This document shows positions 28,855 to 36,638 of a stretch of 64,000 bases of DNA, one piece after another. Under the pieces are notes generated by a model. That model was not told the DNA's origin. It saw only the letters and a program-made list of their open reading frames with translations, and made no database searches. The number at the start of each line of letters is the position of its first letter. Within the stretch, counting starts at the first letter, position 1. The DNA comes from JALORV01 sp963754065 (GTDB lineage Bacteria > Pseudomonadota > Gammaproteobacteria > Burkholderiales > Burkholderiaceae_F): NCBI GenBank assembly GCA_963754065.1, contig CAVWFH010000020.1:62001-126000 (forward strand), read 5' to 3'. The position numbers and the translations under genes were made by a program.

Positions 28855-30379
28855 TCAGCGCCGCGGCGGTGCGAAGTTCACTGCGAGGTCCGCCAGCAGG
28901 CGTGCGCCGACGCCGGTGGCTCCCTTTGAGCGCCATGAATCGTCGGTGTCGGACTTCATCGTTCCGCAGATGTCGAAGTGAGTCCATGGAATGCCGTCGA
29001 CGAACTCCTCCAGGTACAGCGCCGCGGTGATCGAACCCGGCTGCGCGTCGCCCAGGTTGCGCAAGTCGGCGATGGCCGAATCGATCTGCTTGCGATAGCG
29101 CCGGTCGAGCGGCATCTGCCAGATCGTTTCGTCGGTGCGCGCGGCCGAGGCCTTCACCTGTCCGACAAAGCTGTCGTTGTTCGAGAACACGCCGGTCAGA
29201 AGTTCACCGAGCGCTGCGAGGATCGCACCGGTCAGCGTGCCGATGTTGATGATCGCGTCGGGCTTCAGCTCCGCCGCCAGCGCCAGCCCGTCAGCAAGGA
29301 TCAGGCGGCCTTCGGCGTCGGTGTTGTGGATCTCGACCGTCTTGCCGTTGCGCTGGGTCAGCACGTCGCCCATCTTGGTCGCCGAACCCGACGGCATGTT
29401 GTCGGTGCACATCAGGAACGCGGTAACGGCATTCGGGCAGTCGAGATCGCGCAGCACCGACATCGCGCCGAGCACGGCGGCAGCGCCGGCCATGTCCATT
29501 TTCATGAAGAGCTGCATGCCCTGCGCGGGCTTCAGGTTGATGCCGCCGGAGTCGTACATGATGCCTTTGCCAACCATCGCCAGGTGCCCGCCCTTGCCCT
29601 TGCCGCCCTTCGGCTTGTAGGTGAGCTTGACCATGCGTGGCGGCTCGGTGCTGCCGGCATTGACACCGAGGATGCCACCGCAGCCCATCTTCTCGAGATC
29701 GGCCTTGCCGAACACTTCGACCTGCAGGCCGCGGTCGCGCGCCACGCTCTCGGCGATCTCGGCCATGCGTGTGGCGGGCAGTTCCTTGGCCGGTGCGTTG
29801 GCCAGGTCGCGCGCGAGCATCGCCGCCGAGGCCATAGTCTGGCCGGACTTTGCGCCCGCCGTTTCCGCTTTCGCGCGCTCGGTGGTCGTCACCAGAGTGA
29901 GCTGCTCGAGGGGTACGCCAGATCTTCTTGCTCTTCAACTGCTCGTAGCGGTAGCGCGCGAGCAGCACACCTTCCGTGACGGCCTGTGCGGCCGCGGCGG
30001 GCGGGACACCGCTGGCGACATCGGCGAGGCCGGTGGCCAGATGCGACTGCCTGGATGCGGCGCGCGCGAAGGCGGCGGCCGCATCACGCAATTGGGCGAC
30101 ATCGAGGCCGGCATCGCCGACGCCTACCGCAATCACGACCGACTTTCCTTCCTTTGGAATCACCAAGGTCTGGCCCTGCTTGCCCTCGAAGCCCGCGGCT
30201 GCGAGCGCGTCGCGATCGAGCCCGATCTGTCGCGGTACCGCTCCCTTCGATCCGACGGCGATACCGACCGCGGTGGCGCTCGATGGCACAGTGCGGGCAA
30301 CGCTGACCTTGGCCTTTGAAGACTCCGTGAGCGACGGAACAGGATTTACACCCGCACGATGGTGGGATTTCTTAGCCAC
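28855..30379 (-). pseudogene. M17 leucyl aminopeptidase, interrupted by a +1 frameshift
   Basis: Two frames together make one complete M17 peptidase. The N-terminal half runs from GTG 30379 (AGGAGA nine bases upstream) to YEQLKSKK. The catalytic half continues in another frame from about 29925 to 28855. Deleting one base near 29923 (an A in sense) joins them as KKSGVPLEQLTLVTTTE, giving about 507 residues, the family norm. The metal-binding residues are intact: GKGIMYDSGGINLKP, KMDMAG and NTDAEGRL. Intact M17 enzymes are cytoplasmic two-metal exopeptidases. The gene is divergent from the AbgT transporter and paralogous to pepA at 32346. Whether the lesion is biological or a sequence error cannot be told here. 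Confidence 0.85.
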
Positions 30380-30728
30380 TGTTTTTTCTCCTCTTTCGTA
30401 TCTGGGTCTCGATCAAGAGAAATCACGACCGAAGTGCATGAAGCCGGTCGGACCCAGCATGGATGCGGTCTGTGACCGATCCATTACAAGGCTCGCCCTT
30501 CCAGCTCTTTCACGTCTGCCGACAGCCGCGTCGACGCTGCGCGATCCGGGAGGATATATCAGCAGGCGTGGACTCGCGGAATTGACTTGCCGAATTCACC
30601 GATGTCGATTTAAATAATCGATCCGCTCGCTGCGGTTGGATCTCCGACCTGCGGGTTGCGGTCGGCGCGACCACAACGTGCGCCGAGTGACTTGGATGTC
30701 CTACAAGAAGAACGAAAGGATACTGTGC
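30380..30728. other. Divergent intergenic region, M17 peptidase and AbgT transporter
   Basis: About 350 bases between two divergent genes. It holds the abgT promoter with an overlapping palindrome (listed separately) and ribosome sites at both ends. No open frame here has a convincing start. No clear promoter was identified for the peptidase. Confidence 0.5.
30587..30621 (+). promoter_or_regulatory. Promoter and palindromic operator candidate of the AbgT gene
   Basis: TTGCCG (30587-30592), a 17-base spacer and TTAAAT (30610-30615) form a plausible sigma-70 promoter. The -10 box sits in the perfect inverted repeat TCGATT-TAAAT-AATCGA (30605-30621), an AT-rich island in GC-rich DNA. A repressor at this site would cover the -10 element. 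Confidence 0.5.
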
Positions 30729-32264
30729 ATGACTCAGGCTGAAGAAGCAAAGAAGGGAGGAATGCAGAAGATCCTCGATGTCGTCGAGCGCGTCGGCAAC
30801 AAAGTGCCGCACCCGGTCGTGATCTTCCTGATCCTGATTGCTGTCGTGATCGTGCTGTCGCACATCTTCTACATGATGGGCGTGGCGATCAGCTATCAAG
30901 TCATCAATCCTGAAACGCACAAGCTCGAGACCACGACGACGGCGGCTCGCAGCCTGCTGACGGCGGACGGCATTCGCTTCATGTTCACCGGGGTCGTCAC
31001 GAACTTCATGAACTTCCATGCCGTCGGCGTGATCATCGTCGCGATGGTCGGCGTCGGCGTCGCCGAAGCCTCGGGTCTGGTCAAGGCGTTGATCCGCAAG
31101 CTGGTGATCATCTCGCCGAGCTGGGCGCTGACCTGGATCCTGGTATTCGTCGGCATCATTTCGAGTATCGCTGCCGACGCGGGTTATCTCGTGCTGATCC
31201 CGCTGGCTGGAGCCGCTTTCATCAGCGTCGGCCGGCATCCGCTGGCGGGCCTCGCACTTGCCTTTGCATCGGTCGCGAGCGTGTTCCTCGTCAATATTCT
31301 GATCGTGCCGGTCGACGGCATCCTGGTCGGCATCACCAATGACGCGATCCATCTGCTCGACGCCAACAAGTCGATCGACCTGGCATCGAACCTCTGGTTC
31401 TCGATCGCCTCGGTGCTCGCGATGATGGTCGTCGTCGTGATCGTCAACAACCGCATCGTCGAACCTCGACTCGGCAAGTACACCGGCGATTACGTAGTCG
31501 AGGGCGAAAATGTACTGTCGCCGGACGAGTATCGCGGCCTGAAGTACGCCGGCATCGGTCTGGCGCTTGCGCTCGGCTTCGTCCTGCTGCTGTTGTTGCC
31601 GACGGGGGCTCCGCTGCGCAACCCCGAGACCGGTTCGATCATCGGCAACTCGCCGTTCATGAACAGCCTGATCGTGACGATCGCGCTGGTCTTCCTCGCC
31701 TCGGGCATTGGCTACGGCATCGGTGCGAAGACGATGTCGACCTCGATCGACGTGATCAACGCGGTGCAGAAGTCGATCGCCAGCCTGAGCGGCCTCATCT
31801 TCCTGCTGCTCATCATCAGCCAGTTCCTCGCCTACTTCAACTACACCAACATGGCGCCGCTGGCGGCCATCTCGCTGGCCAACATCCTGCAGCAGGCCAA
31901 CCTCGATGCCGTTTGGCTCATGATCGGTTTCGTGATCGTGGTACTGATCCTCGACCTGATCATTACCGGGGCGATCCCGAAATGGGCGATCTTTGCGCCG
32001 ATCTTCGTGCCGCTGCTGATGAAGCTCGGCGTGGCGCCCGATGCCGTGCTTGCAGCCTATCGTGTTGGCGACTCGCCGATGAACTCGATCACGCCACTCA
32101 ATGCCTATTTCGCGATGATCGTCGTGTTCTGCCAGAAGTACGTGAAGGATGCCGGTGTCGGCACCGTCATCGCGCTGATGCTGCCGTACGTAATCGCGAT
32201 TGCCATCGTCTGGCTGATTCTGCTGGTGGCCTGGCAGCTCGTCGGTCTGCCCTGGGGCATCTAG
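30729..32264 (+). CDS. AbgT-family transporter
   Basis: A 511-residue inner-membrane protein starting at ATG 30729, with AAAGGA eight bases upstream. It has about 9-11 helices. The N-terminal region VERVGNKVPHPVVIFLILI, the long periplasmic loop after TM1, DAGYLVLIPL and the C-terminal GDSPMNSITPLNAYF are AbgT hallmarks. Family members import p-aminobenzoyl-glutamate (E. coli AbgT) or export sulfonamides and related folate-type compounds (MtrF, YdaH). In E. coli the partner peptidases are M20 enzymes. Here two M17 aminopeptidases flank the gene, suggesting uptake of an amino-acyl or dipeptide-like compound for cleavage; that is inference from context. Confidence 0.93.
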   Translation: MTQAEEAKKGGMQKILDVVERVGNKVPHPVVIFLILIAVVIVLSHIFYMMGVAISYQVINPETHKLETTTTAARSLLTADGIRFMFTGVVTNFMNFHAVGVIIVAMVGVGVAEASGLVKALIRKLVIISPSWALTWILVFVGIISSIAADAGYLVLIPLAGAAFISVGRHPLAGLALAFASVASVFLVNILIVPVDGILVGITNDAIHLLDANKSIDLASNLWFSIASVLAMMVVVVIVNNRIVEPRLGKYTGDYVVEGENVLSPDEYRGLKYAGIGLALALGFVLLLLLPTGAPLRNPETGSIIGNSPFMNSLIVTIALVFLASGIGYGIGAKTMSTSIDVINAVQKSIASLSGLIFLLLIISQFLAYFNYTNMAPLAAISLANILQQANLDAVWLMIGFVIVVLILDLIITGAIPKWAIFAPIFVPLLMKLGVAPDAVLAAYRVGDSPMNSITPLNAYFAMIVVFCQKYVKDAGVGTVIALMLPYVIAIAIVWLILLVAWQLVGLPWGI

Positions 32265-32286
32265 AACAGTTCCCCTGAGTCCGATT

Positions 32287-32304
32287 GGCGCGGCAGTCCG
32301 CGCC
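32287..32304 (+). terminator. Hairpin between the AbgT gene and pepA
   Basis: GGCGCGG (32287-32293) and CCGCGCC (32298-32304) form a perfect seven-pair stem around CAGT, 23 bases after the transporter stop. A T-rich stretch (TTTCCATATTTTT) begins only about 26 bases later. It may attenuate read-through into pepA. Confidence 0.45.
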
Positions 32305-32345
32305 CCTCGGCGTTTGCAGGTTTCCATATTTTTCGGAGCGACTCC

Positions 32346-33836
32346 ATGAAGATCATCCTTTCAAACGAGGCACCGGCCACGCTGAAGTCCGCTGTGCTGG
32401 TCGTCGGCGCCTTTGCCGATGGATCCCTGCTGCCCGCTGCGCAGGCGGTCGACCAGGCGGCCGGCGGCAAGCTCACCGCGGCCCTCAAGCGAGGTGACCT
32501 GGACGAGAAGGCCGGTTCGACGCTGCTGTTCCCGGACCTGCCCGGCGTGGCGGCGGAACGCGTGCTGCTGGTCAGCCTGGGGCCGAGGCCCGCACTGAGC
32601 GACAAGGCTTACCGCGACGCCGTCGCGGCCGCTGCGAAACTGCTGGCCGGCGGGGTTGCGAAGGACGCTGCGGTCACGCTCGCAGACGTCGATCTGCCGA
32701 ACCGGCCGCTGGCGTGGCGTCTGCAGCAGGCGGCCCGCCTGCTCGCCGATGGCGCGTACAAGTTCGATGCGCCGCGTGCAAAGCAGCCACCGACGCGCGG
32801 GGCGAGCGCAATCACGCTTGTGATTGCGAGCGGGCCGACTGCGGAACTCGAGGGCGCGATCAAGGCCGGACTCGCGGTCGCTGAAGGCATGGCGCTGACG
32901 AAGGACCTGGGCAATCTGGGCGGCAATGTCTGTACGCCAGGCTACATGGCCGAGACGGCGCAGAAACTCGGCAAGGAATTCGGCTTTGAAGTCGAGATCC
33001 TCGAGCGCGCCGACATGGAAAAACTTGGCATGCATTCGGCGCTGTCGGTCGGCCGCGCGTCGTACTCGCCCTGCAAGTTCATCGTGATGAAGTACAACAA
33101 GGGCGGCAACGCCAAGCCGATCGTGCTGATCGGCAAGGGCATGACGTTCGACACGGGCGGTGTGTCGCTGAAGCCGGGCGCCAACCTCGACGAGATGAAG
33201 TACGACATGAGCGGCGGCGGCAGCGTCATCGGCGTCTTCAGGACAGTGGCAAAGCTGGGCCTGCCGATCAACCTGGTCGGGCTGGTCATGGCGGTCGAGA
33301 ACATGCCCGGCGGCAATGCCAGCCGCCCGGGCGATGTCGTCAAATCGATGGCCGGCATCACCATCGAGATCCTGAACACCGACGCGGAAGGGCGCCTCGT
33401 GCTGTGCGACGCGATGACCTATGCGGAGCGCTTCGAACCGGCTTGCGTGATCGACCTGGCCACGCTCACTGGCGCCTGCGTCATCGCCCTCGGTGCGCAT
33501 GCCAGCGGCCTGTTTGCCAACGACGATGCACTGGCGGCCGAACTGCTGAAGGCGGGCATCAACTCGGGTGACAGGGCGTGGCAGCTGCCGCTGTGGGATG
33601 ACTACCAGGGCCAGCTGAAGAGCAACTTTGCCGACATGAGCAACCTCGGCGGACCGCCGGCGGGGTCGATCACCGCTGCGCTGTTTCTTTCGCACTTCGC
33701 GAAGAAGTACAAGTGGGCGCACATCGACATTGCCGGCACGGCATCGGTGGGGGGCGACGCGAAGGGCGCGACCGGCCGGCCGGTGCCATTGATTGCGGAC
33801 TTTCTGATGACGCGTGCCGAAGGCAAGGCGGCCTGA
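32346..33836 (+). CDS. pepA: Leucyl aminopeptidase (M17)
   Basis: A 496-residue cytosolic enzyme of typical PepA length. The N-terminal domain (about 1-165) is followed by the catalytic domain with the two-metal site: GKGMTFDTGGVSLKP, KYDMSGGGSV and the family signature NTDAEGRL (about 345-352). It removes N-terminal residues, preferring Leu, from short peptides; PepA homologues in some bacteria also bind DNA. It follows the AbgT gene by 81 bases on the same strand and is a paralogue of the broken M17 gene on the other side of the transporter. The frame is intact. Confidence 0.96.
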   Translation: MKIILSNEAPATLKSAVLVVGAFADGSLLPAAQAVDQAAGGKLTAALKRGDLDEKAGSTLLFPDLPGVAAERVLLVSLGPRPALSDKAYRDAVAAAAKLLAGGVAKDAAVTLADVDLPNRPLAWRLQQAARLLADGAYKFDAPRAKQPPTRGASAITLVIASGPTAELEGAIKAGLAVAEGMALTKDLGNLGGNVCTPGYMAETAQKLGKEFGFEVEILERADMEKLGMHSALSVGRASYSPCKFIVMKYNKGGNAKPIVLIGKGMTFDTGGVSLKPGANLDEMKYDMSGGGSVIGVFRTVAKLGLPINLVGLVMAVENMPGGNASRPGDVVKSMAGITIEILNTDAEGRLVLCDAMTYAERFEPACVIDLATLTGACVIALGAHASGLFANDDALAAELLKAGINSGDRAWQLPLWDDYQGQLKSNFADMSNLGGPPAGSITAALFLSHFAKKYKWAHIDIAGTASVGGDAKGATGRPVPLIADFLMTRAEGKAA

Positions 33837-33863
33837 TCGCACACAAGGATCGCAGTGAGAGTA

Positions 33864-33884
33864 CGCGGCCCGGCATCGGCCGCG
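33864..33884 (+). terminator. Hairpin after pepA
   Basis: CGCGGCC (33864-33870) and GGCCGCG (33878-33884) form a perfect seven-pair stem with a seven-base loop, 28 bases after the pepA stop. No T-run follows, so activity is uncertain. Confidence 0.4.
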
Positions 33885-33969
33885 CACTGTCCTGCCTCAA
33901 ACTTCCGAAGCGGCCCATGACAGTCGATCTGCGCGCGGTACCGGAGCACGGGACTGGAGTGCGCCAGCC

Positions 33970-35265
33970 ATGACCACGGCCAATCCGACGCACGACTCCA
34001 GCGTCCTGCTCGAGTTCATGTTTCGGCTCGGCCAGGCGTACCTCGCCTGCGGCGAACAGACGGCCGAGATCGAACTGCTGTTGCGCCGGGTCGCGCTCGC
34101 CTACGGCATGGGGCAGACGCGTGTCATCGCGTTACCTACCGCCATTTTCATCACACTGCACGACCAGACGTCCGAGCGCGTCACGCTGGCCGAAGGTCCC
34201 TCTCAGGCCTTGCGGCTGGATCAGATCGCCGAGGTCTACCGGCTGGGCGATGCCGCGCAACGCGCCACGCTGACGCCGCGCGAGGGCCTGGATCGGTTGA
34301 TCGAGATCCTGCGCACGCAGCCGCGCTTCGGCCGCATCGGCGCACTGGTCGGTCACACGATTCTGGCGATCGGCGTGTCGATGGTGCTGATGCCAACGCT
34401 TGCGAACATCGCGGCCGCGGCCATCCTCGGCTTCATCGTGGGTGTGCTGAAGCTGCTGGTGCCGCAACGAACCTTGTTCGCAGTGCCCATGCCGGTGGTC
34501 GCGGCGACCCTCGTGTCCTTTGCTGTGTTCTATGCCGCGTCCTATGGCCTGCCGGTCGATCCGCTGCACATGCTGGTGCCGCCCCTGGTCACCTTTCTGC
34601 CTGGCGGGATGCTGACGCTTGGCATGGTCGAGCTGGCCTATGGCGACATGGTGAGTGGCTCGAGCCGCCTCATCACCGGCTTCGTGCAGCTGGTACTGCT
34701 GACGTTCGGCCTGGCGGCCGGTGCCGCCCTGCTGGGGGCGCATCCCGAGAACCTCGTGTACTCGAGTTCGCAGTTCGTCAAGGTGCCCTGGGCGGCGTGG
34801 GCGGGTGTGCCCGTGTTCTGCATTGGTGTCTTCCTGCATTTCTCGGCCCCGCGCAACTCCTTGCCGTGGATCCTGCTGGTGGCACTGGCGGCCATCGCGG
34901 CGCAGCGAGCGGCGGCTGCGCTGTTCGGCGCCGAGATCAGCGGCTTTTTCGGCATGATTGTCGCCATGCCGATGAGTTATCTGATCCACCTGCGCTTCAA
35001 CGGTCCGCCCTCGACGGTGACTTCGCTGCCGAGCTTTTGGCTGGTCGTGCCCGGGTCGCTCGGGCTGCTGTCGGTGACACGCATGCTGAGCGACCGCGCA
35101 GCCGGTGTCGAAGGGCTGATCACCGTCGTGTTCGTCGTGACCTCGGTCGCGCTCGGAACACTGGTCGGTGCGTCGATCTACCGCTTCCTGTCGGAACGCT
35201 TCAACTGGTTCGGTGCACGTATGCGCCGTGTGCACACCTACCTGCGGGAACGCCGCAAACCGTGA
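33970..35265 (+). CDS. ThrE-type threonine/serine exporter family protein
   Basis: A 431-residue membrane protein. Residues about 1-245 match the YjjP-like (DUF1212) domain: a cytoplasmic start (LGQAYLACGEQTAEIELLLRR), then helices including PPLVTFLPGGMLTLGMVELA. Residues about 265-420 match the YjjB-like (DUF3815) domain. The two domains are fused, as in Corynebacterium ThrE. ThrE exports threonine and serine using the proton gradient. The gene follows pepA by 133 bases on the same strand. An exporter of amino acids behind peptidases is a sensible pairing, since it would relieve overflow after peptide hydrolysis, but this link is inferred. Confidence 0.87.
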   Translation: MTTANPTHDSSVLLEFMFRLGQAYLACGEQTAEIELLLRRVALAYGMGQTRVIALPTAIFITLHDQTSERVTLAEGPSQALRLDQIAEVYRLGDAAQRATLTPREGLDRLIEILRTQPRFGRIGALVGHTILAIGVSMVLMPTLANIAAAAILGFIVGVLKLLVPQRTLFAVPMPVVAATLVSFAVFYAASYGLPVDPLHMLVPPLVTFLPGGMLTLGMVELAYGDMVSGSSRLITGFVQLVLLTFGLAAGAALLGAHPENLVYSSSQFVKVPWAAWAGVPVFCIGVFLHFSAPRNSLPWILLVALAAIAAQRAAAALFGAEISGFFGMIVAMPMSYLIHLRFNGPPSTVTSLPSFWLVVPGSLGLLSVTRMLSDRAAGVEGLITVVFVVTSVALGTLVGASIYRFLSERFNWFGARMRRVHTYLRERRKP

Positions 35266-35322
35266 GGTCGCTTGCGCCGCGTCGAACAACTGTCTCTCCA
35301 CTTGCCGTTCTTCCAACTCGAA

Positions 35323-35964
35323 ATGATGACCAAGTTTCCCGCCGATATCTTCACTGAGCCCGACGAGGTCGATTTCGACACGCTGAAGAACCTCGGTCCG
35401 CTAGCGCCGCTTGCCGGCATCTGGGAGGGCCAGCGCGGACTCGATGTGCACCTGGGTGAGGAGGGATCGAAGAAGGATGCGTTCTACGAGCGTTACGAAC
35501 TGCAGCCAATCGACCCGCAGCTGAATGGCCCCCAGCTGCTGTACGGGTTGCGCTACTGGACGCATGTGTTGCGACCGAACCGGCCGGCAACCTTCCATGA
35601 CCAGGTGGGCTACTGGCTGTGGGAACCCGCCACCGGAATGATCATTCAGACGCACACGATTCCGCGCGGGCAGGTCGCGATGGCGATCGGCAAGGCGACG
35701 GCGGATGCGAAGTCCTTCGCGCTCGAGTGCATCTTCGGATCACCAACCAACGGCACCTGCTCGAATCCGTTCCTCGATCACTCAAAGAAGACGCTCGAGT
35801 TCCGCATCAAGGTCGACATCCATGAGGACGGCACCTGGTCGTACGAACAGGACACGGTGCTCAGAATCCTGGGCCGCGACGAACTCTTCCATCACACCGA
35901 CCGCAACCGGATGCACAAGGTCGCCGAACCGACTCCGAACTGGCTGATGCGCGCGAAGTCCTGA
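35323..35964 (+). CDS. Heme-binding beta-barrel (FABP/nitrobindin-like) protein
   Basis: About 213 residues from ATG 35323 (or ATG 35326). The protein looks like a single ten-stranded beta-barrel with the opening LGPLAPLAGIWEGQRGLDV, followed by YWLWEPATGMIIQTHTIPRG and a late FHHTDRNRMHKV. Families related to nitrobindin and THAP4 share the GxWxGxG start and use a C-terminal-region His to bind ferric heme. Members of this bacterial group are annotated as FABP-like or heme-binding, with no proven physiological role. It has no signal peptide, so it is likely cytoplasmic. No Shine-Dalgarno sequence is evident. It starts 57 bases after the ThrE-type gene and may be co-transcribed. Confidence 0.8.
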   Translation: MMTKFPADIFTEPDEVDFDTLKNLGPLAPLAGIWEGQRGLDVHLGEEGSKKDAFYERYELQPIDPQLNGPQLLYGLRYWTHVLRPNRPATFHDQVGYWLWEPATGMIIQTHTIPRGQVAMAIGKATADAKSFALECIFGSPTNGTCSNPFLDHSKKTLEFRIKVDIHEDGTWSYEQDTVLRILGRDELFHHTDRNRMHKVAEPTPNWLMRAKS

Positions 35965-36042
35965 AGGCTACGCAGTGAAGGCGGGTCCACGCTGCTCTGC
36001 GGACCGAAACGACACACGATCGTCGACGAAAGGAAAGACATC

Positions 36043-36591
36043 ATGGGCTACTCCATCGCCACAGCACGGAAGTGGTGCACGGACTCCGAATTCGCTTTGG
36101 TCACTGCAAGCTTCGCTGGCAGTGAGGTCGCCTGGACGCCTTCGACCCTCAAGGCAAAGATCGAGCGCACGCGCAGGCTGCGCGACAAGAATCGGGACAG
36201 ACATCGGAAGATGCGGCGTGCCAACCGCGTAGCTACCGGTGCCAAGAGCGGCACACAGGTCACGGCAATGGCAGTGGCGGAAAAGAGGGCACGACTTTTC
36301 GATGAGACACTGGCGCGCTTCGTGGCGAAGCTTGAAAAGCTGAACGGGAAGCGGCGCCTGTCGGACCTCAAGTCTGCTGTGGCCGGCGCACTGGCGCGCA
36401 AGCGTTCCGCGCAGGCCACGGCCGGAGGCAAGGCTGGCTCGGGCAGGGCAAAGGGCACGGCCGGCGCAGGCCGGGCGGGACTGGTGGGCATCGTGTCAGT
36501 CCCCGTGCAGTTGAAGCGAACGTCGCAGGCCGCTCGGGTGCGGGCGCGCAACGCCCGCAGCCAGGCCAAGCGGGACTCGCGCGGCGGTTGA
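36043..36591 (+). CDS. Highly basic protein of unknown function
   Basis: A 182-residue protein with a good ribosome site (AAAGGA before ATG 36043). I do not recognise the family. The N-terminal part (MGYSIATARKWCTDSEFALV) looks folded. Residues 38-62 are extremely rich in Arg/Lys, a helical middle (about 75-118) follows, and residues 118-182 are low-complexity Ala/Gly/Lys/Arg/Ser, like the tails of histone H1-like bacterial proteins. A nucleic-acid-binding role would fit the charge but is not demonstrated. It stands alone between a plus-strand gene and the convergent SulP gene. Codon use resembles its neighbours. Confidence 0.72.
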   Translation: MGYSIATARKWCTDSEFALVTASFAGSEVAWTPSTLKAKIERTRRLRDKNRDRHRKMRRANRVATGAKSGTQVTAMAVAEKRARLFDETLARFVAKLEKLNGKRRLSDLKSAVAGALARKRSAQATAGGKAGSGRAKGTAGAGRAGLVGIVSVPVQLKRTSQAARVRARNARSQAKRDSRGG

Positions 36592-36638
36592 ATTCTTCCG
36601 GGCGAACCATCGCGTGAATGGAGTGAAGGTTGTGGCCG

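Noticed and set aside
30510..32327. Minus-strand open frame of about 605 codons opposite the AbgT gene
   Set aside because: Its composition is extremely His/Asp/Arg/Gln-rich, the mirror of a membrane protein; the AbgT frame is unmistakable.
34132..35316. Minus-strand open frame opposite the ThrE-type gene
   Set aside because: Same antisense artefact with His/Arg/Gln-rich composition and no recognisable domain.
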